NCBI GenBank assembly: GCA_965367295.1
Contig: CBDUHN010000002.1
Coordinates: 62,001-126,000 of the forward strand
DNA: 64,000 nt
Direction of reading: 5' to 3'
DNA from: JAIVHA01 sp965367295
GTDB taxonomy: Bacteria > Pseudomonadota > Gammaproteobacteria > DSM-19610
Position 1 is the stretch's first letter, and each line of letters starts with the position of its first letter. The position numbers were made by a program, and so were the translations under genes. A model generated the notes under the pieces. The model made no database searches. It was given only the letters and a program-made list of their open reading frames with translations, and was not told the origin of the DNA. Shown here piece after piece: positions 42,883 to 50,568 of this stretch.

Positions 42883-43635
42883 GTGAGTGAACAGGAGCGG
42901 GTCTTTGGGCTGCACGCCGTGCGCAGCCTGCTGGAGCGTACGCCCGAACGGATCCGCCGCCTCTGGGTGCAGGACAGCCGAAGGGACGACAAGCTGCAGG
43001 CACTGGTTACGTTGGCGGAAGCCGCGGGAATCGATATCGCTCCGCGTTCACGCCATGAGCTGGACGAGCTGAGCGGGGCAGGGCGGCACCAGGGTGTGCT
43101 GGCTGAAGTGACCCATCCGGCGCCGGCGTTTAAAGAGGCGGATCTGCCGATCTTTCTGGAGACGCTCGAGGAACCCCCCTTTCTGCTGATCCTTGATGGT
43201 GTGCAGGACCCCCATAACCTGGGGGCCTGCCTGCGTACCGCGGATGCAGCCGGTGTGCACGCGGTAATTGTACCCAAGGACAAGTCCGTGGGCCTGACCC
43301 CGGTGGTGCGCAAGGTGGCCTGCGGCGCGGCGGAGACAGTGCCGCTGGTTGCCGTCACCAACCTGGCGCGTACCCTGCGCAGTCTGCGTGATGCCGGGGT
43401 CTGGCTCTACGGGGCGGCGGGTGAGGCCACGGATACACTCTATGAAACCCGGTTCACTGGCCCGCTTGGGCTGATAATGGGTAGTGAAGGCAAGGGCTTG
43501 CGGCGTCTTACTCGAGAACATTGTGACGGCCTGTTCGGCATCCCCATGGCCGGTTCGGTGGAAAGTCTGAATGTATCGGTGGCCACCGGCATTGCCCTGT
43601 TCGAGGCGCGCCGCCAGCGGCAATCAGCCAAGTGA
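42883..43635 (+). CDS. rlmB: 23S rRNA (guanosine-2'-O)-methyltransferase RlmB
   Basis: RlmB methylates Gm2251 in the peptidyl-transferase centre. Start GTG at 42883 (MSEQERVFGLHAVRSLLERT), 250 residues. An N-terminal RNA-substrate domain (about 1-78) is followed by the SpoU/TrmH knot domain: LILDGVQDPHNLGACLRTAD (motif 1), LIMGSEGKGLRRLTREHCD (motif 2) and IPMAGSVESLNVSVATGIAL (motif 3). It normally follows rnr and precedes rpsF. Confidence 0.96.
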   Translation: MSEQERVFGLHAVRSLLERTPERIRRLWVQDSRRDDKLQALVTLAEAAGIDIAPRSRHELDELSGAGRHQGVLAEVTHPAPAFKEADLPIFLETLEEPPFLLILDGVQDPHNLGACLRTADAAGVHAVIVPKDKSVGLTPVVRKVACGAAETVPLVAVTNLARTLRSLRDAGVWLYGAAGEATDTLYETRFTGPLGLIMGSEGKGLRRLTREHCDGLFGIPMAGSVESLNVSVATGIALFEARRQRQSAK

Positions 43636-43664
43636 TTGAATCACGGCGCCTGTTTGCGTAGAAT
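43636..43664 (+). promoter_or_regulatory. Sigma-70 promoter for rpsF operon
   Basis: TTGAAT (43636-43641), 17 bases, TAGAAT (43659-43664), just past the rlmB stop. Transcription would start near 43671, giving a 5' leader of about 75 bases before rpsF, which may hold the S6:S18 control site known from other bacteria. Confidence 0.75.
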
Positions 43665-43745
43665 GCGCGCCTTCGAGTGATAACCGTCACTCCTCTCCTT
43701 GCCACCCGCCCTGGGCGAGTGGCTGTTAAACCGTAGGGAGCTACA

Positions 43746-44156
43746 ATGCGACATTACGAAATCGTGTTCCTGGTCCACCCGGACCAGAGTGAGCAAGTGC
43801 CTGCCATGGTGGAACGCTACCGTTCCACGATCGAAGGGGCCAATGGCAAGATCCATCGTCTTGAAGACTGGGGTCGCCGCCAGTTGGCCTATCCCATCCA
43901 GAAAGTGGCCAAGGCCCATTACGTCCTGATGAACATCGAGTGCGACACCGCGACCCTGGAAGAGCTGACCAGCGCCTTCCGGTTCAACGATGCCGTGCTG
44001 CGTAACCTGGTGATTGCACGCAAAGAGGCTGTGACGGAAGTTTCCCTTCTGGCCAAGCGTGACGACAAGGACCAGGAACGCAGCAGTCGCGATGATTCGG
44101 ATGATGACTCCGATAATGATAGCGACAATAGCGACGACGATGAGGATGCTGCCTAA
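43746..44156 (+). CDS. rpsF: 30S ribosomal protein S6
   Basis: S6 binds S18 in the 30S platform. The 136-residue protein has the ferredoxin-like core (MRHYEIVFLVHPDQSEQVPA; WGRRQLAYPIQKVAKAHYVL; FRFNDAVLRNLVI) and an unusually acidic tail, about 30 residues, mostly Asp and Ser (DDSDDDSDNDSDNSDDDEDA). E. coli S6 has an acidic tail that RimK extends with Glu. Start with GGGAGC Shine-Dalgarno region. First gene of the rpsF-priB-rpsR operon. Confidence 0.97.
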   Translation: MRHYEIVFLVHPDQSEQVPAMVERYRSTIEGANGKIHRLEDWGRRQLAYPIQKVAKAHYVLMNIECDTATLEELTSAFRFNDAVLRNLVIARKEAVTEVSLLAKRDDKDQERSSRDDSDDDSDNDSDNSDDDEDAA

Positions 44157-44184
44157 GGTGGTTTCCTGTCTGGCGTAGTAAGCG

Positions 44185-44511
44185 GTGAAGCCGGAGGAGA
44201 CGGTTGCGGACAATCAGCTGACGCTGACCGGAATCGTTACCCGCGCACCACAGACTCGCACCAGCCCTGCTGGCATTCCCATCAGCCGTTTCGGGCTGGA
44301 ACACCAGTCCCGTCAGATGGAGGCCGGTGGGGAGCGGTTGGTACAGTGCTGGATTCGGGTGGTCGCCAGCGGCGCCGAACTGCAGACCGCAGTACAGCGT
44401 TTGCATACCGGCAACCGGGTGCGCGTCCAGGGCTTTCTGGCCCGTCGCGGACACCGGGATCCGGATACCCTGCTGGAACTGCATGCTCTGCACATTGAAT
44501 GTTTGGATTGA
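44185..44511 (+). CDS. priB: Primosomal replication protein PriB (single-strand DNA binding)
   Basis: PriB is an OB-fold protein that helps PriA restart stalled forks. Start GTG at 44185, 108 residues: QLTLTGIVTRAPQTRTSPAG, IPISRFGLEHQSRQMEAGG, and RVRVQGFLARRGHRDPDTLL show the OB strands. It lies between rpsF and rpsR as in E. coli. The first residues (MKPEETVAD) are an extension over E. coli PriB, and the true start is not certain. Confidence 0.92.
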   Translation: MKPEETVADNQLTLTGIVTRAPQTRTSPAGIPISRFGLEHQSRQMEAGGERLVQCWIRVVASGAELQTAVQRLHTGNRVRVQGFLARRGHRDPDTLLELHALHIECLD

Positions 44512-44543
44512 ATTGCAACACCACAAAATAGAGGTGGATTACC

Positions 44544-44768
44544 ATGGCTCGTTTTTTCCGTCGCCGTAAATTCTGTCGCTTCACCGCCGAAGGCGTGAAG
44601 GAAATCGATTACAAAGATATTGCAACACTGAAAAACTACGTCAGTGAAACCGGCAAGATCGTACCCAGCCGTATCACGGGTACCAAGGCCAGGTACCAGC
44701 GTCAGCTGTCGACCGCCATCAAGCGCGCTCGTTTTCTGGCACTGCTGCCATACACCGATTCCCACTAG
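44544..44768 (+). CDS. rpsR: 30S ribosomal protein S18
   Basis: S18, 74 residues, partner of S6 in the platform: MARFFRRRKFCRFTAEGVKE, YKDIATLKNYVSETGKIVPS, RITGTKARYQRQLSTAIKRA. The Cys11 position is kept. It follows priB by 32 bases. Confidence 0.97.
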   Translation: MARFFRRRKFCRFTAEGVKEIDYKDIATLKNYVSETGKIVPSRITGTKARYQRQLSTAIKRARFLALLPYTDSH

Positions 44769-44777
44769 GAGTCGTCG

Positions 44778-44849
44778 ACCGGCCCGCAGGCCCATGATTG
44801 GGCACAGCATGGGCCCGGGCGGCATGGTCGTCGGCAGGGCCGGGCCGGT
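44778..44849 (+). other. Structured spacer between rpsR and the DUF2232 gene
   Basis: ACCGGCCC (44778-44785) can pair with GGGCCGGT (44842-44849), and inside it GCCCATG (44790-44796) with CATGGGC (44808-44814). There is no T-run. It may be an RNA processing or translation-control structure before the DUF2232 gene, whose start lies 13 bases after it. Confidence 0.4.
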
Positions 44850-44861
44850 TTGAGGTAAACC

Positions 44862-45788
44862 ATGCGCGCATTGGCAAACTTCATCATGCGGGGGCGCCTG
44901 CCGGCCATGCTGGTGGCGGCCACCAGCTCGGTGCTGAGCCTGCTGCTGCCACCGGTTACTGCGGTACTGGCCTATGTGGGCGCGGGTGCACTGATGCTGG
45001 TGACCCTGCGCCGTGGTGTTGCCGAAGGGGCCTTGGTGCTGGTCGGAGCATTACTGGCCACGGGACTGTTTGGCTACCTCAGCCTGGGTCAGGCGCAGCC
45101 GGTGGTCATTGCCACGTTGATTCTCTGGCTGCCGGCCTGGCTGGTGGCTGGCGTGCTGCGCATCAGCCGGTCGCTGCCATGGGCGGTACTGGCTGCCACC
45201 GGCTTTGGTCTGGTGGCCGTGCTGCTGGTGTATGCCTGGGTGGATGATCCGGCGGCCAGTTGGCGAGGACTGCTGGAGCCGCTGGCGCAAGAGGCGCTAC
45301 GGCACCAGGAACTGGGCATGCAGCCGGACCAGGTGCAGCAGCTATTGCAGCAGGCCTCGAGCATGATGACGGGTACGGTGGCGGCGGCACTGGTGCTGGG
45401 ATTGCTGCTCAGCCTGATGTTGGCGCGAGGTTGGCAGGCATTGCTGTATAACCCGGGCGGATTTCGCACCGAGTTCCAGCAGCTGGCATTGCCCGGGTGG
45501 TTCAGTGCCATCACCCTTGCCGGTCTGCTGCTGGCGCGTTTTACCAGTGGCACGATGGCGGCAGTGGTGCTGCAGATGGGGCTGGTGGTGCTGGTACCCC
45601 TGTTGTTTGTGGGTACGGCGGTGGTCCACGGTATCGCGGTGAAGCGGCGGCTCAGGCCCTGGTGGCTGATCAGCTTTTACGTGCTGCTGTTTGTACTGCC
45701 CGAGGTCGTGGTGCTGGTGGTGGTGATTGGCGTGTTGGATGGCTGGTTCCGGTTTCGTGATCGAGTACCGGAGATTGCAAAGTCTTAA
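44862..45788 (+). CDS. DUF2232 (YybS-like) integral membrane protein
   Basis: A 308-residue polytopic protein of the DUF2232 family, about eight membrane helices (for example LPAMLVAATSSVLSLLLPPV, MAAVVLQMGLVVLVPLLFVG, FYVLLFVLPEVVVLVVVIGV). A soluble segment lies near 140-170. Function unknown; the gene is found between rpsR and rplI in many proteobacteria that are not enteric. Second-half helices carry a run of Arg (VKRRLRPWW) in a cytoplasmic loop. It ends 70 bases before rplI. Confidence 0.88.
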   Translation: MRALANFIMRGRLPAMLVAATSSVLSLLLPPVTAVLAYVGAGALMLVTLRRGVAEGALVLVGALLATGLFGYLSLGQAQPVVIATLILWLPAWLVAGVLRISRSLPWAVLAATGFGLVAVLLVYAWVDDPAASWRGLLEPLAQEALRHQELGMQPDQVQQLLQQASSMMTGTVAAALVLGLLLSLMLARGWQALLYNPGGFRTEFQQLALPGWFSAITLAGLLLARFTSGTMAAVVLQMGLVVLVPLLFVGTAVVHGIAVKRRLRPWWLISFYVLLFVLPEVVVLVVVIGVLDGWFRFRDRVPEIAKS

Positions 45789-45858
45789 TGTTGAACAGGC
45801 CGGACAGGGTTCGGCAAAACAGATACCCGGAACAGACCGGGGTAATGGGGTAACGACG

Positions 45859-46305
45859 ATGGAAGTAATTCTGCTGCAAAAGGTTGAAAACCTGGGTGCT
45901 CTGGGCGACAAGGTGAATGTGAAGTCCGGCTATGGCCGCAACTTCCTGATTCCTTCCGGTAAGGCGACCGCCGCCACCGAGGAAAACATCAAGGCCTTTG
46001 AAGAGCGTCGCGCCGAGCTGGAAAAAACGGCTGCCGATGCGCTGGCTGCCGCCACCGCGCGCGGCGAAAAACTGGATGGCATGACGGTTACCGTCAACTC
46101 CAAGGCCGGTGATGAAGGCAAATTGTTCGGCTCCGTGGGTACCGGTGATATCGCCCAGGCCATCACGGATGCCGGCGCGCCGGTGGAACGCCATGAGATC
46201 CGGATGCCAGAAGGTGCGTTCCGTATGGTAGGGGAGTACGAAGTGCAGGTGCACCTGCACAGCGATGTCAACGCCACCGTGAACGTGGTGGTGGTGGCCG
46301 AGTAA
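45859..46305 (+). CDS. rplI: 50S ribosomal protein L9
   Basis: L9 binds 23S rRNA near the L1 stalk and affects frame maintenance. I start it at 45859 (MEVILLQKVENLGALGDKVN), 148 residues. N-terminal rRNA-binding domain with VKSGYGRNFLIPSGKATAAT, a long central helix, and the C-terminal domain (GSVGTGDIAQAITDAG; RMVGEYEVQVHLHSDVNATV). Confidence 0.97.
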   Translation: MEVILLQKVENLGALGDKVNVKSGYGRNFLIPSGKATAATEENIKAFEERRAELEKTAADALAAATARGEKLDGMTVTVNSKAGDEGKLFGSVGTGDIAQAITDAGAPVERHEIRMPEGAFRMVGEYEVQVHLHSDVNATVNVVVVAE

Positions 46306-46314
46306 GGCTGCCCG

Positions 46315-46335
46315 CACCGCCCGTTCCGGGCGGTG
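46315..46335 (+). other. Hairpin after rplI
   Basis: CACCGCCC, GTTCC, GGGCGGTG: perfect 8-base arms, 9 bases after the rplI stop, with no T-run. It may be part of a double terminator with the palindrome at 46365 or protect the mRNA 3' end. Confidence 0.5.
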
Positions 46336-46364
46336 CAACCAAGTGCATGTCTCCTCCACCCTCG

Positions 46365-46397
46365 CACCCGATGCCATGGCATCGGGTGTGTTCGTTG
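46365..46397 (+). terminator. Terminator between rplI and dnaB
   Basis: A perfect 24-base palindrome starting CACCCGATGCCA (46365-46388), followed by the T-rich TGTTCGTTG and then TTTTT. It separates the ribosomal cluster from dnaB. Confidence 0.7.
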
Positions 46398-46550
46398 TTT
46401 TTGCCGAGTCAAGCCTTGATGACAGGGTGAAGGGCTTAGTATGCTCCAGACTTGGGTTATCCAGCGGTGCCAGTAAACAGGGCCGCGGGAATTTCACACC
46501 CGTAATCCCCATCCAGCGCGCTGCCGCGCGCCATGCCACTCGGGAGTGTT

Positions 46551-47951
46551 ATGCCGGAATCGATACAGGCCGCCGCGGCCCTTGATCTGAATACCGAAGC
46601 ACTGAAGGTGCCACCGCATTCCATCCAGGCGGAGCAATCGGTGCTGGGCGGCCTGATGCTGGAAAACAGCGCCTGGGATGAAGTGGGGGACCGGGTTTCC
46701 GATGGAGACTTTTATCGTCGCGACCACAGGCTGATTTTCGAGGCCATCCGTTCCCTGGTGGACCAGGGCAGCCCCTACGACGTGATTACGCTGTCGGAAT
46801 GGCTCGGCAAGCAGGATCAGCTGGACAACGCCGGTGGCCTGGCCTACCTCGGCACCCTGGCGAAAAATACCCCCAGCGCCGCCAATATCCGTGCCTATGC
46901 GGACATCGTGCGTGAGTACTCGGTGTTACGCCAACTGATTGGTGTCGGCACCAATATCGCCAATGTCGGCTATTTCCCCGAGGGGCGCAATTCCAAGCAG
47001 CTGCTGGATTTTGCCGAGCAGCAGGTGTTCCGCATCGCCGAGCAGGGTAACCGTGGCCGCAGTGGCTTCGTGCGCATCAAGGACCTGCTCACCACGGCGG
47101 TGGACAAGATCGACGAGCTGTTCCACCGCGACAATCCCATCACCGGGGTGCCCACCGGTTTCACCGACTTCGATGAAATGACCGCCGGACTACAGGCTTC
47201 GGATCTGGTGATCGTGGCTGGTCGCCCCTCCATGGGCAAAACCACCTACGCCATGAACATTGCCGAGAACGCGGCCATCAAGGAAAAGATCCCTACCGCC
47301 GTGTTCAGTATGGAAATGCCCGGCGAACAGCTCGCCATGCGCCTGATGTCCTCGCTGGGGCATATCGATCAGCACAAGGTGCGTACCGGCAAGCTGGAGG
47401 ATGACGACTGGCCGCGGCTTACCTCCGCGGTGAGCATCCTCGCCGAGGCACCGCTGTTCATCGATGACACACCGGCCCTGAATCCCACCGAACTGCGTGC
47501 GCGCGCACGGCGCCTGAAGCGCGAGCACGGTCTTGGCCTGATCGTCATCGACTACCTGCAGCTGATGCAGGGTAGTGGTAACGGTGGCGATAATCGCACC
47601 GCCGAGATATCGGAGATCTCCCGTGGCCTGAAGGCGCTGGCGAAGGAACTGAACTGCCCGGTGGTCGCCCTGTCACAGCTCAACCGCAGTCTGGAGCAGC
47701 GTCCCAACAAGCGCCCGGTAATGTCCGACCTGCGTGAATCCGGCGCCATCGAGCAGGATGCTGACGTCATCGTGTTCATCTATCGCGATGAGGTCTACAA
47801 CAACGAAAGCCCTGACAAGGGCACTGCGGAAATCATTATCGGCAAACAGCGTAATGGCCCCATCGGTACGGTGCGGCTCACCTTCCTGGGCCAGTACACA
47901 CGTTTCGAGAACTTTGCACCGGACATCTACAGCGACGAGGGGTATCTATGA
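46551..47951 (+). CDS. dnaB: Replicative DNA helicase DnaB
   Basis: DnaB is the hexameric 5'-3' fork helicase. I prefer the start at 46551 (MPESIQAAAALDLNTEALKV) because GGGAG lies 6-10 bases before it; 46533 is possible. 466 residues. N-terminal domain (HSIQAEQSVLGGLMLENSAW; GDFYRRDHRLIFEAI), linker, then RecA-like C domain with Walker A VAGRPSMGKTTYAMNIAEN, Walker B LGLIVIDYLQLMQG, and QLNRSLEQRPNKRPVMSDLR with the arginine finger region. alr follows with an ATGA overlap. No intein is seen. Confidence 0.97.
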   Translation: MPESIQAAAALDLNTEALKVPPHSIQAEQSVLGGLMLENSAWDEVGDRVSDGDFYRRDHRLIFEAIRSLVDQGSPYDVITLSEWLGKQDQLDNAGGLAYLGTLAKNTPSAANIRAYADIVREYSVLRQLIGVGTNIANVGYFPEGRNSKQLLDFAEQQVFRIAEQGNRGRSGFVRIKDLLTTAVDKIDELFHRDNPITGVPTGFTDFDEMTAGLQASDLVIVAGRPSMGKTTYAMNIAENAAIKEKIPTAVFSMEMPGEQLAMRLMSSLGHIDQHKVRTGKLEDDDWPRLTSAVSILAEAPLFIDDTPALNPTELRARARRLKREHGLGLIVIDYLQLMQGSGNGGDNRTAEISEISRGLKALAKELNCPVVALSQLNRSLEQRPNKRPVMSDLRESGAIEQDADVIVFIYRDEVYNNESPDKGTAEIIIGKQRNGPIGTVRLTFLGQYTRFENFAPDIYSDEGYL

Positions 47952-49021
47952 CGCGTCCTGTGCGGGCGCGCATCGACCTGTCGGCCCTGCAACACAATCT
48001 TGAGCGGGTCCGTACGGTTGCCCCCGACAGTCATATTATGGCAGTAGTGAAGGCCAACGGTTATGGCCATGGACTGGTGCCTGTGGCCGAGGCGCTGCAG
48101 GACGCCGATGGTTTTGCCGTGGCGCGCCTGGAGGAGGCGCTGGTGTTGCGCAAGGCGGGCATACGCAAGCCGGTCATGCTGCTGGAAGGTTTTATGGACG
48201 AGGCAGAGCTGGAAGAGGCGGACTGCCAGAAACTGGAGGTTGCCCTGCACAGTGAGTTGCAGGTCGAGCGTCTCGAAGCCGCTTGCCTGGAACACCCGTT
48301 GCGGGTCTGGGTGAAGCTGGATACCGGCATGCATCGCCTGGGATTTCCCCCCGATCAGTTCGAAGACACCTGTCGACGTCTGGAGGCTTTGCCCTTTGTG
48401 CAGCAGCCACTGGGGTATCTTTCCCACCTGGCCTGTGCCGATGAGCGGGACAAGCCCGCCACGGAACTTCAGCGCGACCGGTTTGAACGGACCGTGGCAA
48501 ACCGGTCCGGTGAGCGTTCGCTGGCCAATTCCGCCGGCATCCTCGGCTGGCCGAACACGCAGTACGACTGGGTGCGCCCGGGTATCATGCTGTATGGCGT
48601 TTCCCCCTTTGGGGATTGTGTTGGTGCCGACCATGGTCTTCGACCGGTGATGACCCTGGAGAGCCGGCTGATTGCCGTTACCTCGTTGCGCAAGGGGGAT
48701 GCCATCGGCTATGGCGGCAGCTGGACATGTCCCGAGGATATGCGCGTGGGCGTTGCGGCCATCGGTTATGGCGATGGTTATCCCCGTCATGCAGCAGCGG
48801 GAACCCCGGTACTGGTCAAAGGGCGGCGGGTATCACTGGTGGGGCGGGTATCGATGGACATGATTACCCTGGATCTGCGTGGCCACGACGAGGTGCGGGA
48901 AGGGGATCCCGTGGTGCTCTGGGGAGAGGGGCTGCCGGTCGAGGAAGTTGCCGCCGCCGCGGATACCATTGGCTATGAATTGCTGACCGGTATCACCGGA
49001 CGCGTGCAAATGGCGTATTAG
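47948..49021 (+). CDS. alr: Alanine racemase
   Basis: Alr makes D-alanine for peptidoglycan with PLP. The 357-residue protein has the PLP lysine in MAVVKANGYGHGLVPVAEAL (about residue 34), the RxGxxxxG-like VKLDTGMHRLGFPPDQF (about 129), the catalytic Tyr in AIGYGDGYPRHA (about 252) and RVSMDMITLDL. Start overlaps dnaB by 4 bases. Only one alanine racemase is in the window, so it is likely the biosynthetic one. Confidence 0.96.
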   Translation: MTRPVRARIDLSALQHNLERVRTVAPDSHIMAVVKANGYGHGLVPVAEALQDADGFAVARLEEALVLRKAGIRKPVMLLEGFMDEAELEEADCQKLEVALHSELQVERLEAACLEHPLRVWVKLDTGMHRLGFPPDQFEDTCRRLEALPFVQQPLGYLSHLACADERDKPATELQRDRFERTVANRSGERSLANSAGILGWPNTQYDWVRPGIMLYGVSPFGDCVGADHGLRPVMTLESRLIAVTSLRKGDAIGYGGSWTCPEDMRVGVAAIGYGDGYPRHAAAGTPVLVKGRRVSLVGRVSMDMITLDLRGHDEVREGDPVVLWGEGLPVEEVAAAADTIGYELLTGITGRVQMAY

Positions 49022-49102
49022 ACGCTATTCACACCAGGATTCCGTACAGTTCCACGATTATATCGATGGCCGTACAGGCCTGCTCATTGGACACAGAAGC
49101 CC

Positions 49103-50470
49103 GTGGCAAAGACAAAAATCCTCTACACCTGTAGTGAATGCGGTTGCCAGAGCCCGAAATGGAATGGGCAGTGCGGTGATTGCGGGGCCTGGAATACCCT
49201 GGTGGAGACCGCGGCAGTTGCCCCGGCCACAGGCAAGTCGGCACGTTTTGTGAGCTATGCCGGTGAGCAGGCGGGCAAGGTGCAGGAGCTGGCGCAGGTG
49301 CGACCGGGAACGGAAAGCCGCACTCCGGTCGGCTTCGGTGAACTGGATCGGGTACTGGGTGGTGGCCTGGTGGCCGGTTCGGTGATCCTTATCGGCGGTG
49401 ATCCGGGTATCGGCAAATCGACCCTGTTGTTGCAGGCGCTGGCGGGGTTTGCGCAGCAGCTCTCCACCCTCTACGTCACCGGCGAGGAATCACCGGAACA
49501 GGTGTCGTTGCGCGCCCAGCGCCTGGGTCTGTCCGGTGAGGGTGTACGCCTGCTGGCGGAGACCTCGGTGGAACGCATCCTGGAGACGGCTCACCGCGAG
49601 CGGCCGCAGGTGATGGTGGTGGATTCCATTCAGACGGCGTATACGGAGGTATTGCAGTCGGCACCGGGTTCCGTGGCCCAGGTGCGTGAGAGTGCAGCCC
49701 AGCTGGTACGGTATGCCAAGCAGACGGGTACCGCCCTGTTCCTGGTCGGGCATGTCACCAAGGAAGGTACCCTGGCCGGCCCCCGTGTACTGGAGCACAT
49801 GGTCGACACGGTGTTGTATTTCGAGGGCGATGCCGGCGGTCGTTACCGGGTGGTGCGGGCCATCAAGAATCGTTTTGGTGCGGTCAATGAACTGGGTGTA
49901 TTCGCCATGACCGACCGGGGTTTGAAAGAAGTCAGCAATCCGTCCGCGATCTTTCTGTCACGCCACGAGGAGCCGGTGTCCGGCAGTGTGATCATGGTGA
50001 CCATGGAAGGCACGCGGCCCATGCTGGTGGAGGTGCAGGCGCTGGTGGATGGGAGCCAGTTGGCCAATCCACGTCGCGTCACCCTGGGGTTGGAACAGAA
50101 CCGCCTGTCCATGCTGCTGGCAGTGCAGCATCGTCATGGCGGCATTGCCATGGGGGATCAGGATGTGTTCGTGAACCTGGTCGGCGGGGTGCGGGTGAGT
50201 GAAACTGCGGCGGACCTGGCGGTGCTGCTGGCGGTACTGTCGAGTTTTCGTAACCGCCCGCTGGATACGGATCTGATCGCCTTTGGCGAGGTGGGGCTGG
50301 CAGGCGAAATCCGGCCGGTACCCAATGGCCAGGATCGTCTGCGGGAAGCGGCCAAGCATGGCTTTAAACGCGCCATCATTCCTGCCGCCAATGCGCCGAA
50401 GAGCGGCAAACTGGATGGTATGGAAGTAGTGGCCGCACGGCGCCTGTCGGATGTACTGGACCTGGTCTGA
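49103..50470 (+). CDS. radA: DNA repair protein RadA
   Basis: RadA is a RecA-related branch-migration helicase that processes recombination intermediates. Start GTG at 49103, 455 residues. Zinc finger CSECGCQSPKWNGQCGDCG (residues 10-28), Walker A LIGGDPGIGKSTLLLQALAG, the RadA-specific KNRFG motif in AIKNRFGAVNELGVF, and a C-terminal Lon-like domain (DVFVNLVGGVRVSETAADLA). The adjacent opposite-strand PilZ gene mirrors the radA-PilZ pair in Pseudomonas as I remember it. Confidence 0.96.
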   Translation: MAKTKILYTCSECGCQSPKWNGQCGDCGAWNTLVETAAVAPATGKSARFVSYAGEQAGKVQELAQVRPGTESRTPVGFGELDRVLGGGLVAGSVILIGGDPGIGKSTLLLQALAGFAQQLSTLYVTGEESPEQVSLRAQRLGLSGEGVRLLAETSVERILETAHRERPQVMVVDSIQTAYTEVLQSAPGSVAQVRESAAQLVRYAKQTGTALFLVGHVTKEGTLAGPRVLEHMVDTVLYFEGDAGGRYRVVRAIKNRFGAVNELGVFAMTDRGLKEVSNPSAIFLSRHEEPVSGSVIMVTMEGTRPMLVEVQALVDGSQLANPRRVTLGLEQNRLSMLLAVQHRHGGIAMGDQDVFVNLVGGVRVSETAADLAVLLAVLSSFRNRPLDTDLIAFGEVGLAGEIRPVPNGQDRLREAAKHGFKRAIIPAANAPKSGKLDGMEVVAARRLSDVLDLV

Positions 50471-50476
50471 GTCGCC

Positions 50477-50500
50477 AGGTCCGAATGATTTTGGATCTGG
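50477..50500. repeat. REP-like palindrome (copy 7), diverged
   Basis: AGGTCCGAATGATTTTGGATCTGG. The left arm and GAAT match the family; the right arm is decayed. It starts 7 bases after the radA stop and is in the same orientation as copy 8. Confidence 0.6.
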
Positions 50501-50521
50501 CAACGTCGGTTCACGGTGCCT

Positions 50522-50544
50522 GTAGGTCCGAATTTATTCGGACA
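50522..50544. repeat. REP-like palindrome (copy 8)
   Basis: GTA then GGTCCGAATTTATTCGGACA, identical over 23 bases to copy 3 at 12905-12927, which lies 38 kb away. It lies between the convergent radA and FHA-PilZ genes. Confidence 0.85.
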
Positions 50545-50568
50545 ATATTCCCGCGGGTGGCAGGTCCC

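Noticed and set aside
44778..44849. Terminator after rpsR
   Set aside because: The stem is strong but no T-run follows, and the DUF2232 gene begins 13 bases later, so I list it only as a structured spacer.
49022..49102. Remnant of the hflX-type element after alr (CGCTATTCACACC)
   Set aside because: Only about 13 bases resemble the element end; too short to claim.
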